Source: Isoperla grammatica
Taxonomy: Eukaryota > Arthropoda > Insecta > Plecoptera > Perlodidae
Direction: 5' to 3'
Length of the DNA stretch: 64,000 bases
NCBI GenBank assembly: GCA_945910005.1
Contig: OX246740.1
Location: 50,194,526 to 50,258,525 of the forward strand
Under the pieces are notes generated by a model. The model saw nothing but the letters and a program-made list of their open reading frames with translations, was not told where the DNA came from and searched no databases. This document shows, one piece after another, positions 33,760-53,050 of the stretch (within the stretch, counting starts at the first letter, position 1; each line of letters opens with the position of its first letter). Position numbers and translations under genes: made by a program.

Positions 33760-35999
33760 TGTCGGATATTTACATGTTAGTTCAAAATAAGAACACAAAA
33801 CAGCCATTCTTGTGTAGGTCCCCTACATGATTTATGATTATGTAGACAGCCTAGATTTAAAATTCACTTTGTAAATACTAAATTATGTTATGACATCGTC
33901 ATTGGGCTTACTACAGTAGTAAGGGATATGTATTTGTATGTTGTCCCTTTGCGCTAGTAAGTAGCATAGTTCTTCCATTGCTTAAGCCGGCTAGAAAAGA
34001 GTATTGTATGGTACTGTGTGTGTTAGACAAAGGGCTAAGTGTGCAGAAAGCTGATAACTCCAACTTTTCAAAATTATCCACTTCTGGGGCTTTCTAAGCC
34101 AAGAGCTATGTGAATTATTGTAGAATCTTGGGTTAAATTGCATGTACCTTCTCTTCCGTGGGACACAACTGCCATTCAAGACAAGTTCACAACGTAGAGA
34201 AGGAGTGGTTACCAGGGGTTGCAAGTAATGCTTGCTGGAGGCTAGCAAAGATGTTATTACACTAGGTCAAGTGCTCGTATAATATTAATTGTAATGAAGT
34301 TATTGTTTCTACCCTGTAAAATACGTGTAGATATTGAAATTGAATTTTTCTTGCTCTATTGTTGATTCAGTTTATAAAACGTTACTTCACTCCATCCCAC
34401 TGTGCAGCAGACTCATGACATTCAGTTTTGTGTATGAAGGTTTAACTGATATCGGTGCAAGCCGTTAGAAATAGTCTCGGAATAGTGAAGTGTTTGTCGC
34501 TAGCACAAAGAAGTTAATTTCAACCCCTGGTAGCAACTGTGTTCATGAATTAGAGCTCATTTGCCGTTTTGTATTTATTCAAAACTTTCAAAATCAACAC
34601 GAGAACAGTCGTGTTGAAACCTACTGCACATACAAACCAAAAAAGGATTTCAGTTATGTATTTGTTTGTTTATTTATTTAATAAGGTACAGTACGTCACA
34701 CTCACGTGCATTTCATTCTTTCTTGATTAGAGCGAGCTTGAAACTGTGTGATGTTTTCATCATTTGACATTTGGTGGTTGGGCAGACCTCCAAGTGGACT
34801 GAAGAATTGTTTTGCTGTAAATAGTTCCAATATGCATTAAAATTCATATGCCTGGTTATCAAATTATCATCAACATTTTGACTTCTATAAATTTATTGAA
34901 ATACATACCTTCTTGCAAAAGCAACAACTAGGTACTTGGCTGTTAACTTGTTACATAATATTATTTATATCATAGAAAATGAAAAACCATTTTAAAAATA
35001 AAAGCACCTATTAATTAAATAGAAGAATATTGTGTTAATATTCTGTGTATGGAAATGAAACTGTACTAAAGTGGTCTGTACCAAGAGAGTACTCAACGCT
35101 CTACATGCGGTATATAAGAGAAAACAACGTGTACCTGGTACCTGTGCACTATTCTGTTACTGCAATTACTTGGTCATGTTATTTGCAGTGTTGTTACAAT
35201 ATTTATTTTTCTATATCAAATATGAAATGGACAGTGCATGCATTCAACACGCATAATAATTTGACTTGAGACAAGGTGCGAGTCAGCTCTGGATTTTATA
35301 ATTTAAAATTTAATAATTATTAATTAAATAAAAAAGATTTTATTTTATTATTTAAAAATGTATTGTTACAAAAAATCAAATTTCAATGAATTCCATGTTA
35401 ATGTTGAAGTTTGCTCCTGTGTCAGGTGTGCACTATTGTATCGTCAAGTGAGTGAGTGTACAATCAATGCAGTAGTATACATTTAACTTCATAACCTTGG
35501 ATTGTTTAAAAGTTTTGCTTAGGACTTCGGAGCATTAACTGCTAAGCCACTACTAGCTATAACTTAGGTGTTAAGTATGTCTATGGTAGACTGGTCTGAA
35601 GTCTGATCACATTTCTTCGTAAACATTAATTTATATTTGTCAATTTGGAGATAAACGTTTAATATAATTACTACGTATGTATTTTATTTATCATTCATTT
35701 ACCTTTGTATGATCACATTCCTGCAAAAAATTCCCTCCATTTCTGTGTGTCCAAGGAAACCAAGGAAACATGACCTGTACCATGCATGATTCTATGAACA
35801 GTTTGGACATCCATACATTTGCAATTTTACACTTTGGAAAGCGTTTCCCGACAGCGGCCAGCAGCTTTCATCATCAAGAAATCTGTCCATAGTGCCGATC
35901 ATGTTAGTATTTGCAGTGAATTGGTCAATTGTAACTAGGTGCTGCAACTGCCTCCATTCCAGTTCTATTTAAATCTCAATCTGTATTCATATTACAGAT
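33760..35999. other. CLASRP 3' flank, no gene seen
   Basis: AT-rich sequence between convergent CLASRP and KAT5. No conserved coding region was recognised. Confidence 0.45.
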
Positions 36000-36130
36000 G
36001 TTGGATGTGCACACTTAACCGCCATCCTGGAGTTCCAGGTTCGAATCCTGGCTTGGGCATGGATGTCACAGCGCTTCTTCGTCATAATCACCCACTCATC
36101 GCCTCAATTAGCATTGCTGCCAAAATATAA
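36000..36130 (+). repeat. tRNA-derived SINE, 5'-truncated copy
   Basis: GCACACTTAACCGCCATCC is followed by a pol III B box (GGTTCGAATCC, 36038-36048) in a tRNA T-arm context, then TGGCTTGGGCATGGATGT. This tRNA-like head is shared with the fragment near 4356-4390. No A-rich tail was located with confidence. Confidence 0.65.
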
Positions 36131-37034
36131 AGCCCAAATACTAATGTTGTTGTCCAATGGCTGTACTGAACCACATTGGGTGCACCTTCATTTAGAACAA
36201 CAATACACAATGAAATAGGTGTACCAATGCACACTCAGTGTGGTCCATTGGAAAATGCTACAAAATAGCATCATCAATGCTGACATCCCACTGCCACTCT
36301 ATGGTAACTACATAGTTACACTACACTTATCTAGCTTATTGTAATGTAGCCACTATGTGCTCGTCTCAAATCAATGTGCTTCTATACAAATACTGTACTG
36401 CCACCTTTCTGCACACGATTACAAGAATCAGGTAGGGATGGGATGGAACAATTTTGATGTGGAACATTACCAAGTACAGTATATGCTTAATGTTTCATCA
36501 TTTTTCTTGACAGTTTCTTGACAAGCAGTGGCTTCAGTAGACTGTACAGTATGTGCCATAACTAAATCAAGGGCAGTATTGAAAGGGAAAGGGAAGAATG
36601 AGAAAATCAAGGGTAGGTTAGAACACGTTGTTACTCGACGTTACTAATCTTTAACTCTCATCCAACGTATGCTGCCTAAAGATTTGTAAATTGGATTGAG
36701 CCAAGAAACACAGGGCGAGTCTGAGGGTTCGAGTAAAACTGTTCAACCCTTGACTTACTTACAAGTACATCTTATGCAAACTTATTTTGCACGCTTCACT
36801 TTCTCCGATGTTAACCAATTTTCAAAATGAGATTGGGAAAGTACCATTGAAAACACATTTTCTGGCAAAATAACATTATTGACCAATTGAAGAATGAATT
36901 GGGATTTATTACAAAAAGTCTAGATTCTCTTACCAACAAGCTAGTCTACTTGTGAACAACTATTGCTGAAACGATTTTCGACGATGCTAACCAAGAAACC
37001 ACATTAAAATATACACTTGAATTACAGTATATAT

Positions 37035-37128
37035 TAGGGATGTCATAGGGTATCCGGGTACCCGGGTTACCCGGATCCAGAAATTACCCGAATCCATTTT
37101 TAGGATCCGGATCCTTATCGGGTAGTAT

Positions 37129-37160
<32 letters not shown>

Positions 37161-37524
37161 TACGCGACGATATTTCTGCGGCTACTTTCCTTGAAGCTAC
37201 AGTGCATTCCTGCTTGTGGGCGTGGCCAGCTGGTCGCTGGTTAGCACGCGCTGTCATTACTGCGGGCGAGTTCTGTGAGACCATACACTCCCCTCCCCCC
37301 CGCCCCCCTCACACTTCCCGCGCGCAGCGGCCGCACATAGCCCAACCCACACAGCGGCCGGCAGCTGACACCGACAGAGAACGACCTTCAACCGCGTGGT
37401 TTCGGGGGGGGGGGGGGGGTGTAACTAGATATGATGACATAATTTAGGCTTTTAGGATTCGGGTAACCCGGTTCTTGGAAGGTCTGGAACCGGATCCGAA
37501 TTTTCCTACCCTATGACATCCCTA
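37035..37524. mobile_element. Non-autonomous hAT element with CCGGGTACCCGG arrays
   Basis: The ends TAGGGATGTCATAGGGTA and TACCCTATGACATCCCTA are perfect inverted repeats, flanked by the exact duplication GTATATAT (37027-37034 and 37525-37532). Subterminal repeats are built from GGTACCCGGGTTACCCGGAT. The interior has a 20-nt-plus A run, a GC-rich core (about 37200-37380) and a G run. It has no transposase frame and sits just downstream of KAT5. Confidence 0.92.
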
Positions 37525-37971
37525 GTATATATAGTACATCCACAAACTATACAACAGCTTGTATGTACAATTATTATGTAATGGGAGAAAACGATTATTT
37601 CATTGCTAAATCATATCGCCCATATTAGGTATAAAAATTTAAAATCACCTTTTAAAACTTAAGTTAAAAAATACTATTGAGGACTATAATCTTTGTTAAT
37701 AGCCTAAAATTATTTGTGATGAACTGTAGCCAGTAGGACCTACCAGTAGGTCTACCATAAGCTAATAAATAACAAATGGACAATTGATTTGAAATAAAAT
37801 AAATATTCAGCAAAATGATAAGTACCGGTACCCAAAGCACCATGTACACAGACCAGTACACAATCTGGTTCACACGAAGATAATGCAATATTTCTTCCAG
37901 ACTTAAATTGGAATGCTCACAAAAGTGCAAAATGTTTTGTCACCTACACAAACGTAGTTATACCGTATGAT

Positions 37972-45282
<7,311 letters not shown>

Positions 45283-45865
45283 TTTTATTTCACTCACTCT
45301 TCTTCTTCTCTAATTTTTCGGCGGGTCTTGTAGACCTCATGGTCACATTGACCGCACAATAAAATCTAACAAAACGTCACAATTTGACTTGATATATTAC
45401 TGATTGACACGGTAATTATGTGCCGATTTTTTTAAAATAATTAATATCTAGCACGATTTACATTTTTCTTAACTGGCTGTTATTAGAGTTCACACCCAAC
45501 GACCACTGTGCTATTTTTTTTTTCTCATACCTGTACGTAATGTTGTTTACCTTGGAACCACGTTAGGTAAAACCAGTAAAACTAACGGAATAGTTAATTA
45601 TGCATGTCACGTATTCGTAGGAAGTTAGGCACATGCAAACGTTTGTATCAACAGCAAGTAGGAGAGGAAACCTAAATATTTTGAAGTGAGATATATAAAA
45701 AAAAAGTGGTCAAATTTGGCGGGAAAGTATGTACCTATATTAATCTAATGACATTGATATGTGTATACATTAAGACACTCTTCAATACAGTCATTCAAGT
45801 AAATGTAAATTAAGTAGGCCATACATATGACATTTTAAACTAAAATCCAGCCATTTACTTGTGTA
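45283..45865. promoter_or_regulatory. Divergent promoter region KAT5/GT31
   Basis: 583 bp separate the KAT5 (-) and galactosyltransferase (+) start codons. The content is AT-rich except near KAT5. The bidirectional promoter is inferred from orientation; no core motif stands out. Confidence 0.4.
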
Positions 45866-47005
45866 ATGCGTTTTCTGCGGCACATCACGGTGACATTGTT
45901 TGTAATTGGTACATTTGCGTCAGTAATTATTATTATCAGTAGATTCTTAGAAAAAACATTTCCCACGGGAAAATTTATAAGACCTTTGCAATCAACAGGG
46001 CAAGATTTGTATCCGGATTCAATAACTCTATTAGATTTGTGGCATTTTCAATACATCATCAACAATGACGTGTGCACATTAAACAACAAGACTACAGTAA
46101 CGGCAGCTCTGATTATAACATCACACGCTGGTGATGTAGAAGGAAGAAATGCAATTCGTCTTGCATACCCCACAGAAGAACTAAATAAACTTGGGATACG
46201 ACGAGTGTTTCTGTTAGCCCTCATCAACCCACAAAGAAAAGATAAGAAGTATAAAACAGTCTCTCAAAGTGTAATCATAAATGAAAATGAACGTTACTCT
46301 GATCTAGTGCAAGGTAATTTCGATGAAGCATACAGGAATCTAACTTATAAACATGTAATGGGATTGCAATGGGCAGCGAGATATTGTAAAGAGGCGAAGT
46401 TTATTATTAAAATGGACGATGACATAATTGTTGATTTCTATCGATTACTAGATCTGATGAAACTAACAGAGTTTAAGGAAAAAGAATTGCTTATGGGTTA
46501 TGTTCTGCGTGGGATGCAACCAGTTCGTGATAACAAAAATAAATGGTTCGTTACACTTAGCGAATTTTCTAAAACTTTCTATCCACCATTTTTATCTGGA
46601 TGGATGTACGTGACTACTCCTAAAACAGCAGACAGACTTCTTCAAGTCTCCAAAGAGGTTCGCTTCTTTTGGATAGATGATACATACATCACCGGAATGC
46701 TTGCAAAAGTGGCCGGAATAAAGCTGAAAGACATTAGCAACATATTTACAGTTCATCCAGAATTTCTCGAGTGTTGTCTTGACGTCAGTCAAAAAGCCAC
46801 ATTGGCCTGTGACTTCATGGTTGGACCAAGTGGTGACGATTACGATCTACTGCTCAGGTTTAAAAAATATGCGGCAACATGTTATGCGCAAGATTGCGCT
46901 AAACGACAACCAAATAAAGCTTTGAACAAGACATGCATCTCTAAAGGGAAACCTTTGCCTCTAGGAAAAGGAAAGGCAAAAGTAGAGCCATATAATCTCA
47001 TCTAA
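45866..47005 (+). CDS. GT31 beta-1,3-galactosyltransferase-like type II Golgi enzyme
   Basis: Predicted Golgi glycosyltransferase of the GT31 (B3GALT/B3GNT) clan that adds galactose or N-acetylglucosamine in beta-1,3 linkage to glycans. A single open exon of 379 aa matches the intronless habit of many GT31 genes. It has a short cytoplasmic MRFLRHI, a membrane anchor (about residues 8-26, TVTLFVIGTFASVIIIISRF), then a luminal domain. Family motifs: GRNAIRLAYPT (usual R-x-x-I-R-x-T-W, here ending YPT), DEAYRNLTYKHVMGLQWAA, the DxD site MDDD (residues 183-186), YPPFLSGWMYVTT and the IDDTYITGML block (usual EDV-x-x-G). A cysteine-rich basic tail follows. The exact acceptor cannot be told from sequence. 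A non-coding 5' exon is possible. Confidence 0.9.
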   Translation: MRFLRHITVTLFVIGTFASVIIIISRFLEKTFPTGKFIRPLQSTGQDLYPDSITLLDLWHFQYIINNDVCTLNNKTTVTAALIITSHAGDVEGRNAIRLAYPTEELNKLGIRRVFLLALINPQRKDKKYKTVSQSVIINENERYSDLVQGNFDEAYRNLTYKHVMGLQWAARYCKEAKFIIKMDDDIIVDFYRLLDLMKLTEFKEKELLMGYVLRGMQPVRDNKNKWFVTLSEFSKTFYPPFLSGWMYVTTPKTADRLLQVSKEVRFFWIDDTYITGMLAKVAGIKLKDISNIFTVHPEFLECCLDVSQKATLACDFMVGPSGDDYDLLLRFKKYAATCYAQDCAKRQPNKALNKTCISKGKPLPLGKGKAKVEPYNLI

Positions 47006-48348
47006 ACAATGTGATATCAATATCATAGTTGAAATTATTTGAATCGAAACATATATTCTTTGTACTTCTATCAAATGTAAATTTCCAACTGTAATGAACT
47101 ATTCCTATTGCACGATGCTTATAAAAATTAAATTCGTACTTAAGTCCTACAATACACTAATATATTCAGAGTTTGCTGGTCACACATCAGTTTTGCATTA
47201 TGCAGATTTAATGAGATTTTATCATTAGTTGACTGATTCAGTCTTATTATACACAAAGTACAAAGTAAGGTATCACCTGTTTATTTATTACTTAGACACT
47301 TTGCACCATGGTATAATTTGTGATTATGTGGTGTAGGCCTAAGTCATTTTGATGTAATGCTTGTACAAATAACAAAATAAATTATTTATGACTGTTGAAT
47401 GAAAATACAATGTCTATCAACAAAACCCAAACCACATTTTGTTAGATTGTAAGAGTCTATAAACTAGTGGGGGAAAATGATTGGAAAAGATCAAGCTGCA
47501 GTTTCAGCCCTATCTGAAGACTACGTAAGCTTACAAAGGCTACTCCACGATGTTATTCTACTAGAAAATATTTTGCAAACTAATTTACTCTTACCTTGGA
47601 GAAACAGTGCAGAGCATCAAACTATTTGATACAAAATAGAACTTAGTATCATATATTACAAGGAAACACATAATTAAATCCTTCTTCTTGTGGTCTTGTG
47701 GCTTTTCTGAAATTGCGCTAAGATTTGAAATGTGTTCCACTGCAAAACTCTCGGGAACTAAATGCTTTGCTAATACGTATTCGTAAAGCCACACCCATTC
47801 ATGTCAACCGCATGCATAAACCAATCATGGCAAGGATTTTCATGTTATGTGTATAATATACTAAGGAATAATATACTACTGTACGTGATTAGTCAACGCA
47901 TATTACGTACAGGAAACAATGCCACTTGTTACAATGTTTTTCATTGTATCATGTACACTCTGCTTCATAATACTGGTTTATATCTGTAAATAAAATGCAT
48001 GGGTTAATTTCCATAATTTAATGATACATTTTCAGATCACAAACCAATAGCAAAACAATTTTCAAAAGTGAATGATAGCATAATCAAATATATTTCGATG
48101 TAATGTAATATTTATTTGATGGTGGATGCCAATGTTTATGGTAGGTACCTACTCTACAACAAAGCATCCATGGGCATAACTGGACCAGGTTAACTGTAAA
48201 ATGATTTTTTCCTTAGCGTGGATTAGAAACATTGTTTTAAGGAAGAACACACTACTATTTATTGAACAATGTCAACAAAAGGTAAGCTTATTCTGTCAAT
48301 TTTTATAAGTAGTTATTAGGGACATGGTGTTTTCTGTTCATCCTTCTG
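47006..48348. other. GT31 3' flank, no further gene seen
   Basis: 3' UTR and AT-rich intergenic sequence. AATAAA at about 47386 could serve the GT31 transcript. Short frames at 47591-47989 have no support. Confidence 0.4.
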
Positions 48349-48357
48349 ATTTAAGCC

Positions 48358-48719
48358 AAGGTCTACTAGATCGCTTGTAGCGCGCGCGAAGTAAGGTCAT
48401 CTAACCTATTTCCATAATGTTAAAAATCCCATGTTATTCAAATGGAAGAATCATTCAGAAAAACAAATGAATTGATCTGTCAAAACAAATTATGGACCAA
48501 AAAGACAAAATAACAATCAGTAATGAGATTTTGTCATCACATTCTATAAATATATATTTTGTAATACTTTACGCGAAAATTCACATTATTGGTGAGGGTT
48601 ATTTAAATAATAATGCGATTTTTGTAGTTGGATCCAAAATGGCGATTTTGGATCACATTCAATGACCTTACTTTGCGCTTCGCAATTACTCCGCTAGGAG
48701 TAAATCCAGTAGACCTTGG
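48358..48719. mobile_element. Foldback MITE, CAAGGTCTAC type, with 9-bp duplication
   Basis: AAGGTCTACTAGATCGC at the left is mirrored by GTAGACCTT at the right, and further inside GAAGTAAGGTCAT pairs with ATGACCTTACTTTGCGCTTC. ATTTAAGCC occurs on both sides (48349-48357 and 48720-48728). The terminal sequence is related to the inner palindrome at 6026-6145. A second internal palindrome GATCCAAAATGGCGATTTTG lies at 48631-48650. Confidence 0.8.
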
Positions 48720-48728
48720 ATTTAAGCC

Positions 48729-49755
48729 AGCTGTCATTAGGGTACAAAACTTGTTTCTAGTAAACAGAACATTTACATTACCAATTATAATGTAAATCAA
48801 ATCATCTCATCTACTACTTGCACAGGCCAAAGTTGATTGTGCCTCCATGTATTTCAATTCTATCACAGTTCTATAACAGGAGATTCAGGGGAGGCCGGAT
48901 AATGCTACAAAATGAAAAATGATCTTGAAAAATATTTATGTGGCTTGAGAGAATGAACAGTCTAAATCACCATTGATATATCACCAAATTTCAACCCATG
49001 CATATTATAATTTAAGCACGTTCACACATTTATTCTAGGTAAATTTCATTTTGAACACTAATATTATATGTAACAACATTATTGTACAACTTTTTTAATA
49101 ACAAATTTAATCAGAAATTTATATCAAGCACATTGCTGGATAATATCTTTTTTTACACAAGAAAAACTATTTAAAAATTTAACATGTACTAACGTGAACT
49201 TTTTAAGGGGGCAGTAGCAGCAATGATATAACATAATCTCATGCAAGTAATGAAGATGAACCAAATCCATGAAATACTACTGAAGATCTACTGCTATTAG
49301 ACCCCAGAACATCGTACAAACTAGACAGTACCACAAACACCATTACACACGGTATGTATTCCCATACTCTGAGTGTGGTTTGCTCTTGTAGCCTGCATCA
49401 CTATTACAGTAAGCAATGTGAGCTAAACATGACAAACAAAGGTTTGTAGCTTATCCACCTAGTTTATTAACAATTTCATAATAATTACGTAATATAATAT
49501 TGTTGGGTTCGTTTAATTTTATACTTTTGTAAGCAATACCCAGAACATTTATACTTTTCAATTTCAGTATGCTTTATTCAACCAGTTGAGATAGTACATA
49601 CAATACCATATTACATATATGCAGGGTTTGTTTAGTTTAGTGCATGCCCATATCAACAAAGCTTGTGTGTGGGCACATTAGAACGAATGTTTCTAGTACG
49701 TATTTATGATAACTGATCGTTGGTCATATGATCTTGTTGTTGAGTAAGTTGTTTC

Positions 49756-49827
<72 letters not shown>

Positions 49828-52800
49828 TAATGTTGATAGCTACAAAAAGCTATTTCGATATACCACACCACCGTTTATCAACGATGTCGTGTGTCAAGTG
49901 ACCATTAAGGTTCACAGCTGCGTCATTAACATCAAATTAACCACGATTTCTTAAAAATCTGAACTGTGATGAGCTCTAGTGGACTTTCATAAACTATAGC
50001 TGGTTACGTTACAAAATTGTCTTTCCCAGCCTGTGGGGCTTTTGACTTTAAGGGCAGTTCAGCGACAGATTCGTCACTGGGACGTTATGTTACAGGTCAC
50101 TTACTAGTGTTATTATCGATATACAGAGTTTTAAGTTTATTACAAAAGCAAACCACGCTAATAAGTTAAACATACATACACCCATGTTGATGCCATAGAA
50201 CTTCAGTGCAGCATTACTCAAACAAAATGTAAAGGTATATGTATTTATATATACATGTCTACGATATTTTCAGCGATTCTTTTTGCAGATTACTGTTCAC
50301 TAATCATTTTTTTAAATCAGATACACTGACTTGTAAATTGTAATTAATATGTAGATGAGGTTCCACTATGAATTTTTCTTCAAAGCTGACATAACTACTG
50401 TGTGTCAAATTACTTAAAACACTGTTTGTAATCCAAATAAAAATGGGCAACCACATATACTTTTATGATTACGGCTTATTAAAACTTGAAGATTTAAGCA
50501 TTTATCACATTTCGTTCAGATTTAGGGACAATCCAGTCCGACCATATCGAGCTATCAATTAATTCTGTGAAAAATTGACATGACAACTTCCGGGTGCTCT
50601 TGTTTTAGATTACACCAATATTTCACCCACTGAATATATACACAACATATCAACTAGCACAAATAAATGAAAATAACTTTAACAGTACATTAAGAAAAAT
50701 CAAATCAAATTAAATATTTTCCAATGTAGGCCTACGTGTGATGAAAAAAACTGATATGCAATAACATGATAAAACCACTGTTGTTCATAACTTTTATAAT
50801 AAAGTAGAGATTCACAATCACTTTTTAAATGGAAATGCTTAATGCATAATATAGTAATAATTACTATACAGTACCTAACACATAGCAACAATACCTTGAT
50901 CATTCAAAATGAACTTATAACAAATAAAGTAGTACGTACTATAATGTTTCACATGAAATATAACCTACTTTAGTACTATGCCTACTCTGGATAGGCACTA
51001 CCCAATTCTAAAAAGTAATAAATTGTCATGTTCATGGAAATTGGAATGCACGATGTGTAAAAAGCGTAATAAATATTTTTTCCACATAGGGTGTAACTCT
51101 TTTTAACAAGAGTTCCACTAGCATGACAACACCGCTAGAAGAATTTACTGGCTGCTTCTGCACAAACGACAGAGAGAGCTGCATTGGGGAAGAGTTTTTG
51201 GCCAACAAGAAAGTCAATGACAAACATTAACCCTCTGGCAACATCACAATTTACCACACAAACATTGGAACAAGGTGTATAGTATACCCACACTAAACAT
51301 CCCTACACCCACACTACTACCACCCTGCTAAACAAACAAGAATATGTCATGCAAACACACTGAGGTATAATTTACCAAGTAGGGATGGATTAGTATCAAC
51401 ACATCATCCAGGGAGCATTGATAAATTGCAAAAAGTTGCATTATCGATTTGATTAGTGTGAAACCCCATAAAAAACATGAGACGTACATATGGTAGAAAA
51501 CCATACTGGTACATTTAACAGCAATTATACACGTGACTTCAACATAGTGGTTCATATACCTTTGAGGTAGATTATGTGAGGGAGGTACAATTTAATGCCA
51601 AGTGAAATAATCAGCATACACAATGAACCTTTCTTTCACCTCAATAACCACATGTAAAAATGAAAAAAAATGGTTTTTGTAATATGGTACATTGTATTTA
51701 ATTAATTTTGATAAATGTTGAGTTGATAATAATTGGAAGCATGAGAATGACGATGGTAAATCTGGTAATCAATACCTCTGATACAAAAACACTGACTGCC
51801 AATTTCATCACCGGATCAACCTACACAATAACACCCCAGTGCAACACTGATGATGGCTGTCTTACAATTCTTCATTTATCTACCCAACTGCATTAGAAAA
51901 TATCTACTCATGTAGTTTCACCTTATTCACAACTTAGTGCTTTATGCACTAGGAAGTTACTTCCATATCTCAAGCAGCCACTTTTTTAGCACACAGAATA
52001 TTAGTAACTAGAAATAGGGGGTGGGGTAAAGGAGATAAGTAAAAATATGTCTGTCTTACTATGGAGAGCTTGGAGTTGAATGTTCGGCAAATTGCTGCCA
52101 CATTTCTGACGGCATCCATTCTCACATCAAAGCTAACATTCTACTAAATAAGATACTCTCCTAGATAACATTGGCCTAGGGCTCCAGTCAATGTTCATAA
52201 ATACTGTAACATATTAGGCCTACACTAAGTGCAATTACTGTTTTAAAAATGTTTAGATTCCAACAGCTGAACTGAATATACATATTAACTGAGTATACAT
52301 ATTATAATCAAGACATCACAGAAACAAAAACTAGCTTGAAATGTTTCGTCTCGTGTGGCATTTCTGACCTGGCTTCAAGTTTGTGTTTAATTCCACGTCT
52401 GTTCGGCGCTATTGGCTTCTATTCATAAAATATCAAGAGGGAATGTTCTGATAAAACTGCACCGGTTTTCTGACTAGATTTGAGGTGTATTAAGAAATAA
52501 ACACGATGACGTTAATCCTACATTCCGATCATGTGTTTTTATGAGGTATTTCTCGGCCTGTTAAAGGATTTCTCAGCAGATTTTAGGGAGAATGGCTTTT
52601 GGATGTGTGTGAATTGTGAGACACAATATTGAGTATTAGGCTATGTTGCACTAGGACATAGGCTATTATTGGAAACATAGACATGATATATCAGCCACTT
52701 TTTGCTACACAAATGCTGATGTTGTGGTAAACATCACAATAGAGATAACAAAATCGTGTAGCATGCATACACATTGAGTATCAAATATGCTGATTTCAAT

Positions 52801-53050
52801 GTAGACATTTGAAACTACGTGCCGAGTATAGATTTTCATAACAGTTGGGCAAACATGTTTTTTATGTAGGGCAAAATTTACCTTAGCAACATAATAATTC
52901 TGGTGGGTCAAAAACTAGTCGCGACATCGGAAAATTCAGACGGTTCTGCCGGCACACGACTCGGCCTGAGGTCTTGACTGCCGTTGTTGTCGACAGAACC
53001 TGCTTCGCTACTCGGTGCGAGCGAGTCAACAGCCTTGGGTCGTGTACGGC
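48729..53050. other. Intergenic, no gene seen
   Basis: AT-rich sequence with an (AAT)n microsatellite and no recognised coding region. The 3' UTR of the minus-strand GTPase ending at 53051 lies at the right edge. Confidence 0.45.
49756..49831. repeat. (AAT)n microsatellite
   Basis: About 25 units of AAT/TAA with one interruption near the 3' end. Likely length-polymorphic. Confidence 0.97.
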